Notes: generated by a model not told the origin, from the sequence alone. A stretch of DNA of 64,000 nt from an uncultured Steroidobacter sp. (GCA_938008435.1 CALLKK010000009.1:186001-250000); one strand, 5' to 3'. Counted from the stretch's first letter, positions 6,930 to 15,810 are shown. Program-made: numbers and translations.

Positions 6930-9617
6930 TTACCACGACTTGGTCAATCCGAGCGTCAGCATGCGCCCGAACGGGCTGGCCTTACCCGCGTCGTAGCCGC
7001 TCGTCTGGTTGACGAACGGCGGATCGTCGTCGAACAGGTTCGACACGTTGAGCGACACGCTCAAGCCTTCGAGCTTGGACGCTCCCTCGAACGTATAGCT
7101 GACCGAGCCGTCCACCGTCGTGTACGAGTCGATGCGATCCCACGGCGTCTGGGCGGTGTCCCAATACCCGTTCGAGTAGTTGACCGTCAGACCGGCACCG
7201 ATGTTCGCGAGATTCCAGCGCAAGTCGGCGCGCGCACGGAACCGCAGCGGATAGTCGATCGTACCGAGGCGTTCGAGCACCGGCGCCATCGGCGTGAGCT
7301 GGGTGTCGTACTTCGTGTAGTACGTGCCGGAAGCGCGTGCCGAGAACCGGCCGCGGGTCTCCGTGTGCCAGTCGTAACCGAGCACGAAGTCGACGCCGCG
7401 TGCGATCGTCGAGCCACGATTACGGTTCGTACCGTCGATGATGTAGTCGATCACCGGCGCCAGCACACCGCTCAGCGGACGGCCGTTGTTAAGCACCGCG
7501 TCGATCTGCGCCTGCGTCGGGTTGCGGATGATGATGTCCTGATAGATCTCCTCTTCCTGCAACACCGCGGCACCCCAAGCGCTGCCGATCTGCTTGTCGT
7601 AGTCGATCGAAAAGTACGTGAGATCGACGGTCAAGTCAGGCAGCGACGCCGGCACCCACTCGAAGCCGAACGTGTAGGTTTCGGCTTCCTCGGGTCCCAG
7701 GTTCGGATTGCCGCCGCGAATCGTGATACCGCGGCTCTGTCCCGTCGGCGACTTCGGATCGACCGACGTGGTCGACACGTTGCCTTCGCCGGGCGCGCGC
7801 AGGTCCGAGAGCGACGGCGCGCGGAACGACGTGCCGTAGCTGCCGCGCACGGTCAGGCCGGCGAACGGTTCCCACGTCACGCCGATCTTCGGATTCGTCG
7901 TGTTGCCGAAGTCGCTGTACTCGTCGTAACGCACGGCGAGCGACAGATCGAGACGCTCCACGCCAGCACGCGCATTGCCCGAGCCGACGAGCGGCACGAA
8001 CATTTCGGCGTAACCCGACACGACTCTGCGATCGTTGTGGCTGTAGTCGACCTGCGGATTGTCGATCGTGCCGCGCGTCGTATCCGTCGCGAGGCTGTAA
8101 CGGCGATATTCCGCACCGACTGCGAGACGGGCCGTGCCGCCGGGCGCATCGAACACACGGCCGTCGGCGCGAATCTCGCCGCCGCCCATGGTATTGCGTC
8201 CGCCAGGGCTGAACTGGCCGGTGAAGATATTCTGCAGCACCGCCGGATTCGTTCCCGGACCGAACGGATTGAGCGCCGTATTCGGATCGCTGCTGGCCAA
8301 CGCGGCATCGAGCGCCGCACGATTGACTGCGCGGCTGAACGTGTAGTCGCGGTTCTGGCCCCACTGGCCCGCGATCGACAAGCGCCAATTGGCGGGCAGA
8401 TCGATCTCGGTGCCGAGATTCGCCGAATACGTCTCGGAGGTACCGTCCGCCGAGAGGTAACCGAACTCTTCGAAGAAGCTGTACTCGACCGTGACGCGGT
8501 CAGGCGAGGTGCCCGGAGGCGCGACGAAGTACGCATTGGTATTCGGCACCGTGAGCGTCACGAGCGTCGTGGCCGAGCCTTGTCCGACGAAGCGCGGCTC
8601 GAAGCTCTTGCGGGTCCAGAAGCCGTCCGCGAAGAGACGGATGCCGTCCGTCAAGTCTTGCGAGACATAGAAGACGGCGCTGTGGCGCTCCTGCTCCGGA
8701 ATGATGTCGGTCACGGACATATCGCAGAGATTGCGCGTGCCGGGAACGAGCGCAGCCGGATCGGTCACGCCGCCCGCCGGGATCGCGTACGACACGCCGC
8801 CGACGATGATGTTGCCCGGATTACAGGTCGACACGCGATAGTCGTCGCCGCCGCGCGGGCGTTGATCCTGCCTGAAGAAGTCGCGCTCGCGGCTGCCCAG
8901 GGCGTCGTTCTCCATGTACTCGTAGGCGAACATGACGTTGCCCGAGTCCCAGCTCGTGCCCAAGATCTGACCGATCTGCGTACGCTGATATGAATCGGCG
9001 CTGCTCACGCGCAGCTGCGTCTCGGCGCCGTTGAAATCCTTGCGCAGGATCAGATTGACCACGCCCGCGATCGCATCCGAGCCGTAGATAGCCGATGCAC
9101 CGTCTGCAACGACCTCGACGCGCTCGATGGCGAGCGTCGGAATCGAAGAAGGATCGACGAAGGCGCCGGCGGTACCGCTCTGAGTCACACGATGGCCGTC
9201 GAGCAGAACCAACGTAGCAACCGGCGTGAGACCGCGCAGATTGATCGCGCTCGCGCGCGAGACGTTCGATGCGGAAACGCCGACCGTCGTGAAGCTCGTC
9301 TCGTCGATACCGGTGCTCGCGATTTGCGGCACTTCTTTGAGGAAGTCGGCCACGGTCGATGCCGTGGTCGTCGTCAGGTCCGTACGACCGAGGGCGATCG
9401 TCGGCGCGCCAACGGGTGCAACGCCGCGAATGCGACTACCCGTTACCATGACTTCGACGGGCTCCAACGCCGCGTCATCTTGCGCGTCTTGAGCGTACAC
9501 GCCGGTGGCGGCGAGGAGCGTCACGGCGGCGCTTGAGAGCATAGTGCGACGGCGACGGAGCGCCCGCGCGCAGGCAACCTTCAACGGGTGCGCGCTGCCC
9601 GAAACTAGAGTAGTCAC
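6930..9617 (-). CDS. TonB-dependent receptor
   Basis: An 895-residue outer-membrane active transporter. It starts at GTG 9617 with GAGGGGG about 8 bases upstream. A signal peptide ends near residue 42 (VYAQDAQ). A TonB-box-like segment EPVEVMVTGSRIRG follows. The plug domain spans ~60-170, with family marks INLRGL, LVLLDGHRV and VEVVADGASAIYGSDAIAGVVN. The remainder is a 22-strand-type barrel ending LTLGLTKSW; the final residue is Trp instead of the common Phe. The long loop-rich barrel and the GSRIRG start are typical of the large CirA/oligosaccharide-receptor families expanded in Steroidobacter- and sphingomonad-like bacteria. The ligand is unknown. It lies downstream of an OmpA-like gene and a di-heme cytochrome gene on the same strand. 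Confidence 0.92.
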   Translation of the reverse strand: MTTLVSGSAHPLKVACARALRRRRTMLSSAAVTLLAATGVYAQDAQDDAALEPVEVMVTGSRIRGVAPVGAPTIALGRTDLTTTTASTVADFLKEVPQIASTGIDETSFTTVGVSASNVSRASAINLRGLTPVATLVLLDGHRVTQSGTAGAFVDPSSIPTLAIERVEVVADGASAIYGSDAIAGVVNLILRKDFNGAETQLRVSSADSYQRTQIGQILGTSWDSGNVMFAYEYMENDALGSRERDFFRQDQRPRGGDDYRVSTCNPGNIIVGGVSYAIPAGGVTDPAALVPGTRNLCDMSVTDIIPEQERHSAVFYVSQDLTDGIRLFADGFWTRKSFEPRFVGQGSATTLVTLTVPNTNAYFVAPPGTSPDRVTVEYSFFEEFGYLSADGTSETYSANLGTEIDLPANWRLSIAGQWGQNRDYTFSRAVNRAALDAALASSDPNTALNPFGPGTNPAVLQNIFTGQFSPGGRNTMGGGEIRADGRVFDAPGGTARLAVGAEYRRYSLATDTTRGTIDNPQVDYSHNDRRVVSGYAEMFVPLVGSGNARAGVERLDLSLAVRYDEYSDFGNTTNPKIGVTWEPFAGLTVRGSYGTSFRAPSLSDLRAPGEGNVSTTSVDPKSPTGQSRGITIRGGNPNLGPEEAETYTFGFEWVPASLPDLTVDLTYFSIDYDKQIGSAWGAAVLQEEEIYQDIIIRNPTQAQIDAVLNNGRPLSGVLAPVIDYIIDGTNRNRGSTIARGVDFVLGYDWHTETRGRFSARASGTYYTKYDTQLTPMAPVLERLGTIDYPLRFRARADLRWNLANIGAGLTVNYSNGYWDTAQTPWDRIDSYTTVDGSVSYTFEGASKLEGLSVSLNVSNLFDDDPPFVNQTSGYDAGKASPFGRMLTLGLTKSW

Positions 9618-9658
9618 AAAATTCCCCCTCGAAATGACTCGTTGTGTTGCGTCGTGAG

Positions 9659-9684
9659 GCGCCGGTGCCTATGGGCACCGGCGC
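9659..9684 (-). terminator. strong hairpin between OmpA-like and receptor genes
   Basis: Perfect 11-base arms (9659-9669 and 9674-9684) with a 4-base loop lie 10 bases after the OmpA-like stop codon and 41 bases before the receptor start. No T-run follows on the minus strand. It may end or attenuate the cytochrome/OmpA transcript, lowering or separating receptor expression. Confidence 0.5.
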
Positions 9685-9694
9685 TCACTGCGCA

Positions 9695-10531
9695 CTACGG
9701 GATGACGGTGATGGTGACGCGACGCTGTTCGAAGTCGCGCACACCTCCCGAATGGGCCGGTTGCTCGTTCCAGCTCACCTGCAACGCGCTCTCGGGCACG
9801 CCGAAGTCCATCAGGATGTCGGCCACCTTACGCGCACGCGCCTCTGCAAGCCCTGCTCGTTCGGTCATGATTTCGCCGTTCGAGAGCACCACGCTGCCGC
9901 GATAGCCGACGACTTCGACGCGACGCGCATTCGTCATCGTGGCGAACTCGGCGGCCTGATCCACCGTGGCCTGTTCCGCGGGGAACGGCAGGTAGTTGGA
10001 GTCGAAGAAGTACGGCACGACGAACTCCATCGGTTCCTTCGCGGCCGCCTTCTCCTTCATCTTCGCCTGGACCGCACGCGGCAGAATCGACGGATCGACC
10101 TGAAGCGGCACGGCCGTGCTCTTACCCCACGGCGGATCGCCGTCCGGGATGATCGGACGCGGACCGACGGTCTTGTAGCCGTCGCCCGGCAGGATCGTGT
10201 TGCACTCCGGGCTCACCTCGTACTCCATCACGGAAAGCTTCACGTCCTTGAGCACGATGCCGCCGCAGATCCTCGGCTCGTCCGTCACGGTGCCTTCGAC
10301 CAGCACCTTGTGCTTGAGCTGAGGCGCAAACGTCACGCCGTACGAACGGCCGGTCTGCACGGTCAGGAAATAACGCTCGCCTTCGTATTCGGCTACCCAG
10401 CAGGGCACGTCCTGCGCATCGATCACGATCGGGCAGGCCACGAAGTTGCGTTGCGTCGGCGGAGCCTTGAGCGCGTCTGCCGCGCTCACGCCCGCCACGC
10501 CCATACATAGAACAAAGGTCGCGACTCTCAT
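9695..10531 (-). CDS. OmpA-like C-terminal domain envelope protein
   Basis: A 278-residue exported protein. The start is ATG 10531: GGGGAG lies about 6 bases upstream and a clean signal peptide (MRVATFVLCMGVAGVSAADA) begins there. Upstream in-frame sequence overlaps the cytochrome gene and is not used. Residues ~20-165 form an unassigned domain with three or four conserved-looking cysteines. Residues ~175-278 match the OmpA/MotB peptidoglycan-associating fold: a VVPYFFDSNYLPF strand, VEVVGYRGS, a helix LAEARARKVADILMDFGV, and terminal RRVTITVIP. It may tether envelope components to peptidoglycan. Only 11 bases separate it from the di-heme cytochrome gene, so the two are probably cotranscribed and functionally linked. 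Confidence 0.78.
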   Translation of the reverse strand: MRVATFVLCMGVAGVSAADALKAPPTQRNFVACPIVIDAQDVPCWVAEYEGERYFLTVQTGRSYGVTFAPQLKHKVLVEGTVTDEPRICGGIVLKDVKLSVMEYEVSPECNTILPGDGYKTVGPRPIIPDGDPPWGKSTAVPLQVDPSILPRAVQAKMKEKAAAKEPMEFVVPYFFDSNYLPFPAEQATVDQAAEFATMTNARRVEVVGYRGSVVLSNGEIMTERAGLAEARARKVADILMDFGVPESALQVSWNEQPAHSGGVRDFEQRRVTITVIP

Positions 10532-10542
10532 GAACGCTCCCC

Positions 10543-12099
10543 TCACAGCACACTCATGAAGTTGGTTAGGTCTTCCTTCTCTTGCTCGGTCATCTGCATT
10601 TCGAAGCGCGTGTCGTAGTAGTCGACGACTTCGCGAATCGTCTTGGCCGAGCCGTTGGAGAAGAAAGGCGCACGTGCGGACATACCGCGCATCTGTTGCA
10701 TGACGAGCGAGCCCACGTCGATGCACTTGCCCGTCACCAGCGCGCGGCCGGGGTCGTACGTCAGGAACTCGTGGCCGAGGTACGGATGCGGCAGAGCGTC
10801 CTTCCTGCAGGTGACCTTGAACACCGGCAGATCAGGCATATCGATGCCGAGATCGACGTTGTTCACGCCGAGATCCATCAGGCCGGGCGAGATGTTGTTG
10901 CCCGTCAAGTGCACGCTGTGACAGATCGCACACGTACGCTTGTACGGGTTGCCCATGCCGATGGAGCTGAACCAGGCAACGTCGCGGATCCACATCGGAC
11001 GCAGGAAGAAGATGTCGTAACCGCGTGCGACGGACTCGCGGAACTTGCGCTGCTCCTCCGTCTCGCCCGGCGCTTCTTTCCACGCGTCGAACGACATGAA
11101 CACCGGGTTCTGCCAGTTGTTGCCCGGCAGGATGGACTCGCCTCTGACGAGCGCCATCGGACCGAGCGCCGGCGGTGCGCCCTTCTCGATCAGGCTGCCG
11201 GCGATCTTGTGCCAGTCTTGCGCGACATACACCTGGCTTTCGAATTCGACCATCTTGTCGATCTGTTCGTCCGTCAGCTTGGCATGCACGCGCATGTGGT
11301 TCCGCGCCGCATCCGCTGCCTGAGCTTCCAGGGTCGGATTGCGCGCATCGGCCATGATCGGCAGACCGACGCGTTGACCGTTCTTCGGATGTACGGCGAG
11401 CGGCTCGCCGGTCTTGCCGTTGAAGCGGCCCGACAAGGAGAACGACGTCGTCACATAGCGCAGGTTCGCTGCCATGCGCGGCCGGCGATACACCGAAACG
11501 GTCGGATTCGAGCTGTTGAGACCGTACTTCGGGCTAGTGTTGCAGCCCGTCGGATCGCGCACGACCTCGAGCGTGAACTCAGGCTCGATCGGATTGCCGT
11601 TGGCGTCCTTCGGTGGCCACGGCATGCCGATACGAATCAAACCGTGATCGAGCAACAAGGAGTGCGACTCGCGCTTGCCGCGCGGCTTGTCCGGGCAGTT
11701 CGCGCCGTCGAACGTGTCGAACAGAGGATCCTTGCCTTTGGTCGCCTCCCAACGCTCGCGGATCGTATCGAGCGACAAGCTCATCGCATCGGAGGGCTGA
11801 TGACAGGTCACGCACGCACGCCCGTTCTCGCCGAGCGGCTCGAAGAAGGGATGTCCCTTGGTATCGATGGCGCCTTTCTCGTTGACGACACCCAGCGTAC
11901 CGGCGGCGTTCGGATAACTCGCCATTGCCGGCAGCACGGCGCCTTTACCCGGCCCGACCCATTTCTCGATCAACGGCTGCGAGTCGGATTTCGGCTTCGA
12001 CGCAGCGTGCGACACCGCAACCGCGATCGCACCCACGCTCGCAATCGCCACGGCTGCGTAGACGGACTTCCGTGTCGGATTGCTCCGATGCGAACTCAT
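10543..12099 (-). CDS. large di-heme c-type cytochrome (CCP/MauG/RoxA superfamily)
   Basis: A 518-residue exported cytochrome. An N-terminal hydrophobic segment (residues ~14-32) targets the periplasm. Two heme-binding CxxCH motifs are present: CVTCH at 96-100 and CAICH at 390-394. The C-terminal ARAPFFSNGSAKTIREVV stretch is typical of bacterial di-heme peroxidases and their relatives MauG and RoxA. It is much longer than ordinary cytochrome c peroxidase (~340 residues), mainly between the two hemes. Peroxidase, oxygenase or electron-transfer roles are all possible; nothing in the sequence picks one. AAGGGGGG lies 8 bases before ATG 12099. The gene heads a unit with the OmpA-like gene and probably the TonB receptor. 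Confidence 0.85.
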   Translation of the reverse strand: MSSHRSNPTRKSVYAAVAIASVGAIAVAVSHAASKPKSDSQPLIEKWVGPGKGAVLPAMASYPNAAGTLGVVNEKGAIDTKGHPFFEPLGENGRACVTCHQPSDAMSLSLDTIRERWEATKGKDPLFDTFDGANCPDKPRGKRESHSLLLDHGLIRIGMPWPPKDANGNPIEPEFTLEVVRDPTGCNTSPKYGLNSSNPTVSVYRRPRMAANLRYVTTSFSLSGRFNGKTGEPLAVHPKNGQRVGLPIMADARNPTLEAQAADAARNHMRVHAKLTDEQIDKMVEFESQVYVAQDWHKIAGSLIEKGAPPALGPMALVRGESILPGNNWQNPVFMSFDAWKEAPGETEEQRKFRESVARGYDIFFLRPMWIRDVAWFSSIGMGNPYKRTCAICHSVHLTGNNISPGLMDLGVNNVDLGIDMPDLPVFKVTCRKDALPHPYLGHEFLTYDPGRALVTGKCIDVGSLVMQQMRGMSARAPFFSNGSAKTIREVVDYYDTRFEMQMTEQEKEDLTNFMSVL

Positions 12100-12674
12100 A
12101 GTGACACCCCCCTTGCACGCATGCGCGACACGACGTCGACGGACGTCGTCACACGCGCATCGCTACGATGGAAAACAATAGGTCGCCGCCTAGACCAGAC
12201 GGCCGATGTGGTCTGTTTCAATTCGTCCCCCTGTCATCACAAAAGCTCCCAACGCTCACGCGGCGTTGTTACAGCGCGACTATCTATTCGTTATGTCGGT
12301 TGCGACCGACTGTACGACGCGCTTGCGAGCCTTCGATACCGGCGCGCTGGAATATCGCTTATAAACGAGCTCGATAAGGCAAGAAGGACGCGGCGTTAGA
12401 GGATGGGGACTTGTCAGCGAGGCGCGCGGTTGACTTGTGACTCGCGGACTTGACAACGCATGTCGTGCGCACCGCTAGAACCAGCATGGAATGCTCGCGC
12501 GCTCGTGGATTTCTCAGCAGTTGCGCGCGCACATCGCGTGCTCGCTGTTGCATCGTCCCCTCAGCGAGAGGCGCGCGCAAAGAAATATCAAGCCGGTCGT
12601 GCAGCGAGGAACGGGTGGCGAAAACCAACCGCTGAGCGTCCCACGGCGTAGCGCGAACAACACCGAAAAACGCA
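12100..12674. other. long intergenic region upstream of cytochrome gene
   Basis: No credible gene is seen. Short open frames here lack ribosome sites and any recognisable motif. The part next to 12099 should hold the promoter and leader of the minus-strand cytochrome unit and contains the palindrome at 12121-12160. The rest has no clear structure apart from the terminator that begins at 12675. Confidence 0.6.
12121..12160 (-). promoter_or_regulatory. nested palindrome in leader of cytochrome gene
   Basis: Inner arms ACGACGTC (12130-12137) and GACGTCGT (12142-12149) flank a 4-base centre. Outer arms ATGCGCG (12121-12127) and CGCGCAT (12154-12160) extend it. It ends 22 bases before the cytochrome start, where an operator or a leader-RNA hairpin could act. 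The regulator is unknown. Confidence 0.45.
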
Positions 12675-12707
12675 ACGGGCGCCTCCCGCCGTGCAGGAGG
12701 CGCCCGT
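12675..12707 (-). terminator. intrinsic terminator of GH43 gene
   Basis: Perfect 12-base arms (12675-12686 and 12696-12707) with a 9-base loop are followed on the minus strand by TTGCGTTTTTC. It lies 47 bases after the GH43 stop codon. This is the clearest Rho-independent terminator in the window. Confidence 0.8.
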
Positions 12708-12753
12708 CATCCGTTCGCTGCCAGCGCCCCGCGACAGCGCTGGTCAAGCGCGA

Positions 12754-13767
12754 TCAATCGCGATAGGGCTTGATCGTCTTGATGCGTCCGTCAGCGTCGT
12801 AGTGCAACTCGGTGACTTTCACCGAACGCAGATGCGTGACGCCCTTCGACAAGACCGAGTCGTGGTAGAACAGATACCACTTGCCCTGGTACTCGCAGAT
12901 CGAGTGATGGGTGGTCCAGCCTACGACGGGCTCCAAGATCTTGCCCTGATAGGTGAACGGCCCGTACGGGCTGTCGCCGGTCGCGTAGCAAAGGAAGTGC
13001 GTGTTGCCGGTCGAGTACGAGAAGTAGTACTTGCCGCGATACTTGTGCATCCACGACGCTTCGAAGAAGCGGCGCTCATGATCGCTCGCCTTGAGCGGCT
13101 CGCCCTTCTCGTCCAGGATAACGATCTCGCGCGGCGGCTCGGCGAACTCCTTCATGTTCGGCGCGAGCTTCGCGACGCGCGGCCCGAGCGCCGGTTCGTC
13201 GTCGCTCGGCTCTTCGTTGTCCGGGCTGTAGACGTTGTTACGATACTTCTGCAGCTGGCCGCCCCAGATACCGCCGAAGTACATGTAGAACGAGCCGTCG
13301 TCGTCCTCGAACACGGCCGGATCGATCGAGTAGCTGCCCTCGATCGGCTTGGGCTCGGGCTTGAACGGACCTTCCGGACGATCGCCGACCGCGACACCGA
13401 TCTGGAAGATGCCGTCGGGCCGCTTGGCCGGGAAGTACAGATAGAACTTGCCGTCCTTCATCGCCGCATCGGGCGCCCACATCTGCCGCTGCGCCCACGG
13501 CACGTCCTTGACGTGCAGGGCCACGCCGCAATCGACCGCCGTGCCGGTCGGCGAGTCCATGCGCAGGACGTGGTAGTCCTCCATCGCAAAGTGATCGCCG
13601 AGATCGTTGAACGGGATGCCCGCGTCGATGTCGTGCGACGGATAGATGTAGAGCTGACCGTTGAACACGTGCGCGGAAGGATCCGCGGTGTAGATGTGCG
13701 TGACGACCGGCTGCGAGATCGCTTTGGCCGCGAGCGCCTGATAATCGATGTTCGATTCGTCGGACAT
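12754..13767 (-). CDS. GH43 family glycoside hydrolase
   Basis: A 337-residue enzyme with the five-bladed propeller pattern of glycoside hydrolase family 43 (beta-xylosidases, arabinofuranosidases). Typical blade segments are visible: YTADPSAHVFNGQLYIYPSHD with the general-base Asp near residue 29, MWAPDAAMKDGKFYLYFPA near 115, SIDPAVFEDDDGSFYMYFGG near 165 with the pKa-modulating Asp, and RFFEASWMHKYRGKYYFSYS near 240 with the general-acid Glu. There is no signal peptide, so it should act in the cytoplasm. The neighbouring GPH-type symporter would supply its substrate. The likely substrate class is short xylo- or arabino-oligosaccharides, by family and context; exact specificity is not readable. 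Confidence 0.9.
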   Translation of the reverse strand: MSDESNIDYQALAAKAISQPVVTHIYTADPSAHVFNGQLYIYPSHDIDAGIPFNDLGDHFAMEDYHVLRMDSPTGTAVDCGVALHVKDVPWAQRQMWAPDAAMKDGKFYLYFPAKRPDGIFQIGVAVGDRPEGPFKPEPKPIEGSYSIDPAVFEDDDGSFYMYFGGIWGGQLQKYRNNVYSPDNEEPSDDEPALGPRVAKLAPNMKEFAEPPREIVILDEKGEPLKASDHERRFFEASWMHKYRGKYYFSYSTGNTHFLCYATGDSPYGPFTYQGKILEPVVGWTTHHSICEYQGKWYLFYHDSVLSKGVTHLRSVKVTELHYDADGRIKTIKPYRD

Positions 13768-13875
13768 TGATGTCTACCTACGTCGGGAATCGGGAGAGAG
13801 TCGGAAACAGGAAATCGTGAGGAGGAGGCAAGCAGCAACGCCGCTTGCCCCCTGGCATCGATGCCTCATCCCCGG

Positions 13876-15360
13876 CTACGTGCGGCGTGCCCGCAGATCC
13901 GCTTCGATGCGCGTCTCCATCGCCTTGTTGATCTCGTAGAAGAACAACAGCGCACAGGCAATGAAGAACGGGATCGCGGAGTACACGCTCATCGCAAGCT
14001 TGATGCCTTGCACGACTTCCGGCGCCTGCTGGACCGCATCGCGCACGTAGCCGTAGATATCGAGAATCTTCGCAACGAGCGCACCGCCGACGGCAAGGCC
14101 GAACTTCAGACCGAGAATCATCGCCGAGAAGATGATCGCGGTCGCACGACGGTTGTTCTTCCACTCGGAATAGTCGGCCACGTCGGCAATCATCGCCCAG
14201 AGCAGCGGAATCGTCACACCGTAGGCGAAGCCGTGCAGGACCTGGGTCAGGAAGATGATGCCGATCGCATCCGGCGCGTAGAACACGAAGACGAAAAGGA
14301 ACACCGCGGAGATGAACAGCGCCGTGCCGAACACGTTGCGCTTACCGAAGCGATCCGCCAACGGCTTCGAGAAATAGATGCCGACGATCATGAAGATGAT
14401 GCCGCCGCCATTGAAGACGCCGAAGCCGGAGGAAACCGGATCCTCGGGCCACTCGAGCGCACCGAGACCGATGCCGGTCAGCACGGAGTTCAGCCCGCCG
14501 ATGAAGGCGTTGAAGCCGATGTCGTCGAGGAAACGCGCGAGGGCATCTTTGTCGACGTAGTTCTGGAAATAGTAGATGTAGGTGCCGCCCTTGAGCGCCA
14601 GCGTCACGAACACGAGCACCGTCACGAGCAGCATCAGAATCCAGGGCTTGTTGCGGAAGAGATCGGTGAGATCTTCCACGACCGTCGACTTCTGCTCGGG
14701 CTTCGGCACGATACGTTCCTTGGTCGTCAGGAACGTGATGATGAAGAAGATCGTGCCGACGATCGCGAAGAACAGCATCGCCTTCTCAAAGCCGACCGCC
14801 TGATCGCCGTCGCCCAGCATCAGCACGAGCGGCAGGAGCAGCACCTGGATGATGAACTGCGCGATCATGACCGCGACGAAGCGGTAAGCCGACAAGCTGT
14901 TGCGCTCGGCCATGTTGCCAGTCAGCACGCCGCTCATCGCCGCATACGGGAGGTTGTTCGCAGCGTAGATGATCACGAGCAACGTGTACGTGATCGCCGC
15001 GTAATAGATCTTGCCCTGCTCGCCGAGATCGGGCGTCGTGAAGGCGAGCAGCGAGAAGATGCCGAAGGGCAGTGCCGTCCACAGCACCCACGGCCTGAAC
15101 TTGCCCCAACGTGTGTTGGTGCGGTCGGCAATGAGCCCCATGATGGGGTTGAAGAGCACGCCGCCGATGAAACCGCCCCAGAAGATGATCTGGGAGGCGA
15201 TGCCCGCCGGAATCTTGAATACGTCGGTGTAGAAGAACGAGAGGAAGGTGACGAAAGTCTGGAAGATCAGATTCGCCGCCAAGTCCCCCAAGCTGTAGCC
15301 GATCTTCTCGATGACGCTGAGCTTTTCTTGGGCCCCTGAGTTTTCCACGGTAGCGTCCAT
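13876..15360 (-). CDS. GPH-family sugar:cation symporter (MFS)
   Basis: A 494-residue transporter with about 12 membrane segments. The N-terminal EKIGYSLGDLAANLIFQTF and the segment PIMGLIADRTNTRWGKFRPW (residues ~70-90) are signatures of the glycoside-pentoside-hexuronide:cation symporters (MelB, XynP, YicJ). These carry oligosaccharides or glycosides inward with H+ or Na+. It is transcribed with, and upstream of, the GH43 gene (108 bases apart), a common xylan/arabinan-oligosaccharide pairing. No dedicated regulator gene is adjacent. Confidence 0.9.
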   Translation of the reverse strand: MDATVENSGAQEKLSVIEKIGYSLGDLAANLIFQTFVTFLSFFYTDVFKIPAGIASQIIFWGGFIGGVLFNPIMGLIADRTNTRWGKFRPWVLWTALPFGIFSLLAFTTPDLGEQGKIYYAAITYTLLVIIYAANNLPYAAMSGVLTGNMAERNSLSAYRFVAVMIAQFIIQVLLLPLVLMLGDGDQAVGFEKAMLFFAIVGTIFFIITFLTTKERIVPKPEQKSTVVEDLTDLFRNKPWILMLLVTVLVFVTLALKGGTYIYYFQNYVDKDALARFLDDIGFNAFIGGLNSVLTGIGLGALEWPEDPVSSGFGVFNGGGIIFMIVGIYFSKPLADRFGKRNVFGTALFISAVFLFVFVFYAPDAIGIIFLTQVLHGFAYGVTIPLLWAMIADVADYSEWKNNRRATAIIFSAMILGLKFGLAVGGALVAKILDIYGYVRDAVQQAPEVVQGIKLAMSVYSAIPFFIACALLFFYEINKAMETRIEADLRARRT

Positions 15361-15475
15361 AGCGCTCTCTTCTGTTGTGTTATCGGTAACGGGATCGACG
15401 AAGGATAGACGCCCCGAGGCGCGGCGACCAGACTTTGCGGATCAAGAAGGGTCGGATAGGGGAAAACCCGAGAGA

Positions 15476-15800
15476 GGGCGCTGGGCCCTGGGCTCTGGGC
15501 CCTGGTCAGAAGAGGCTACGGGCGACGGGCTACAGGCAACAGCGATGCGCTCGAACTTCATCGCCGCCGCAATAGTAGTCAGAAGAGGCTACGGGCGGCG
15601 GGCTAAAGGCAACGGCCAGAGAAACGCGAGCGCTCCAGCCGAAAGACAGCCACATGACATAAGGGACGAACAATTGGAACAGCATGGAGCCAACTGTTTA
15701 GCTTGCAACCCGGACAAATACCTCCGGCGTAACAGCCCCGCGGACCTGACCGTAGCCTGTAGTCCGTAGCCCGTAGCCGCCAGAACCCAGCGCCCAGTGC
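15476..15800. repeat. imperfect inverted/direct repeat cluster
   Basis: This is part of the 540-base gap between the symporter and groEL, which holds no credible gene. A GC-rich stretch at ~15478-15544 (CTGGGCCCTGGGCTCTGG followed by repeated GGCTACGGGC-like words) reappears in partial direct form at ~15578-15616. It is also imperfectly inverted at ~15750-15793 (GTAGCC words followed by CCAGAACCCAGCGCCCAG). Related words occur near 22894, 29784 and 42805, suggesting a dispersed intergenic repeat family. Confidence 0.55.
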
Positions 15801-15810
15801 CCAAATGAAA

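Noticed and set aside
7365..8993. 542-codon open frame on the plus strand, opposite the TonB receptor
   Set aside because: It lies wholly antisense to a clear receptor gene, is Arg-rich with no motifs or ribosome site, and is the usual mirror frame of high-GC coding sequence.
10582..12399. 605-codon plus-strand frame opposite the cytochrome gene
   Set aside because: Antisense to a gene with two heme motifs; no ribosome site and no family resemblance.
12359..12747. short open frames on both strands in the gap before the cytochrome gene
   Set aside because: None has a ribosome site, signal peptide or recognisable pattern; they overlap each other and a terminator.
15476..15800. CRISPR array
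   Set aside because: The repeats are imperfect, unevenly spaced and partly inverted, and no cas genes are present.
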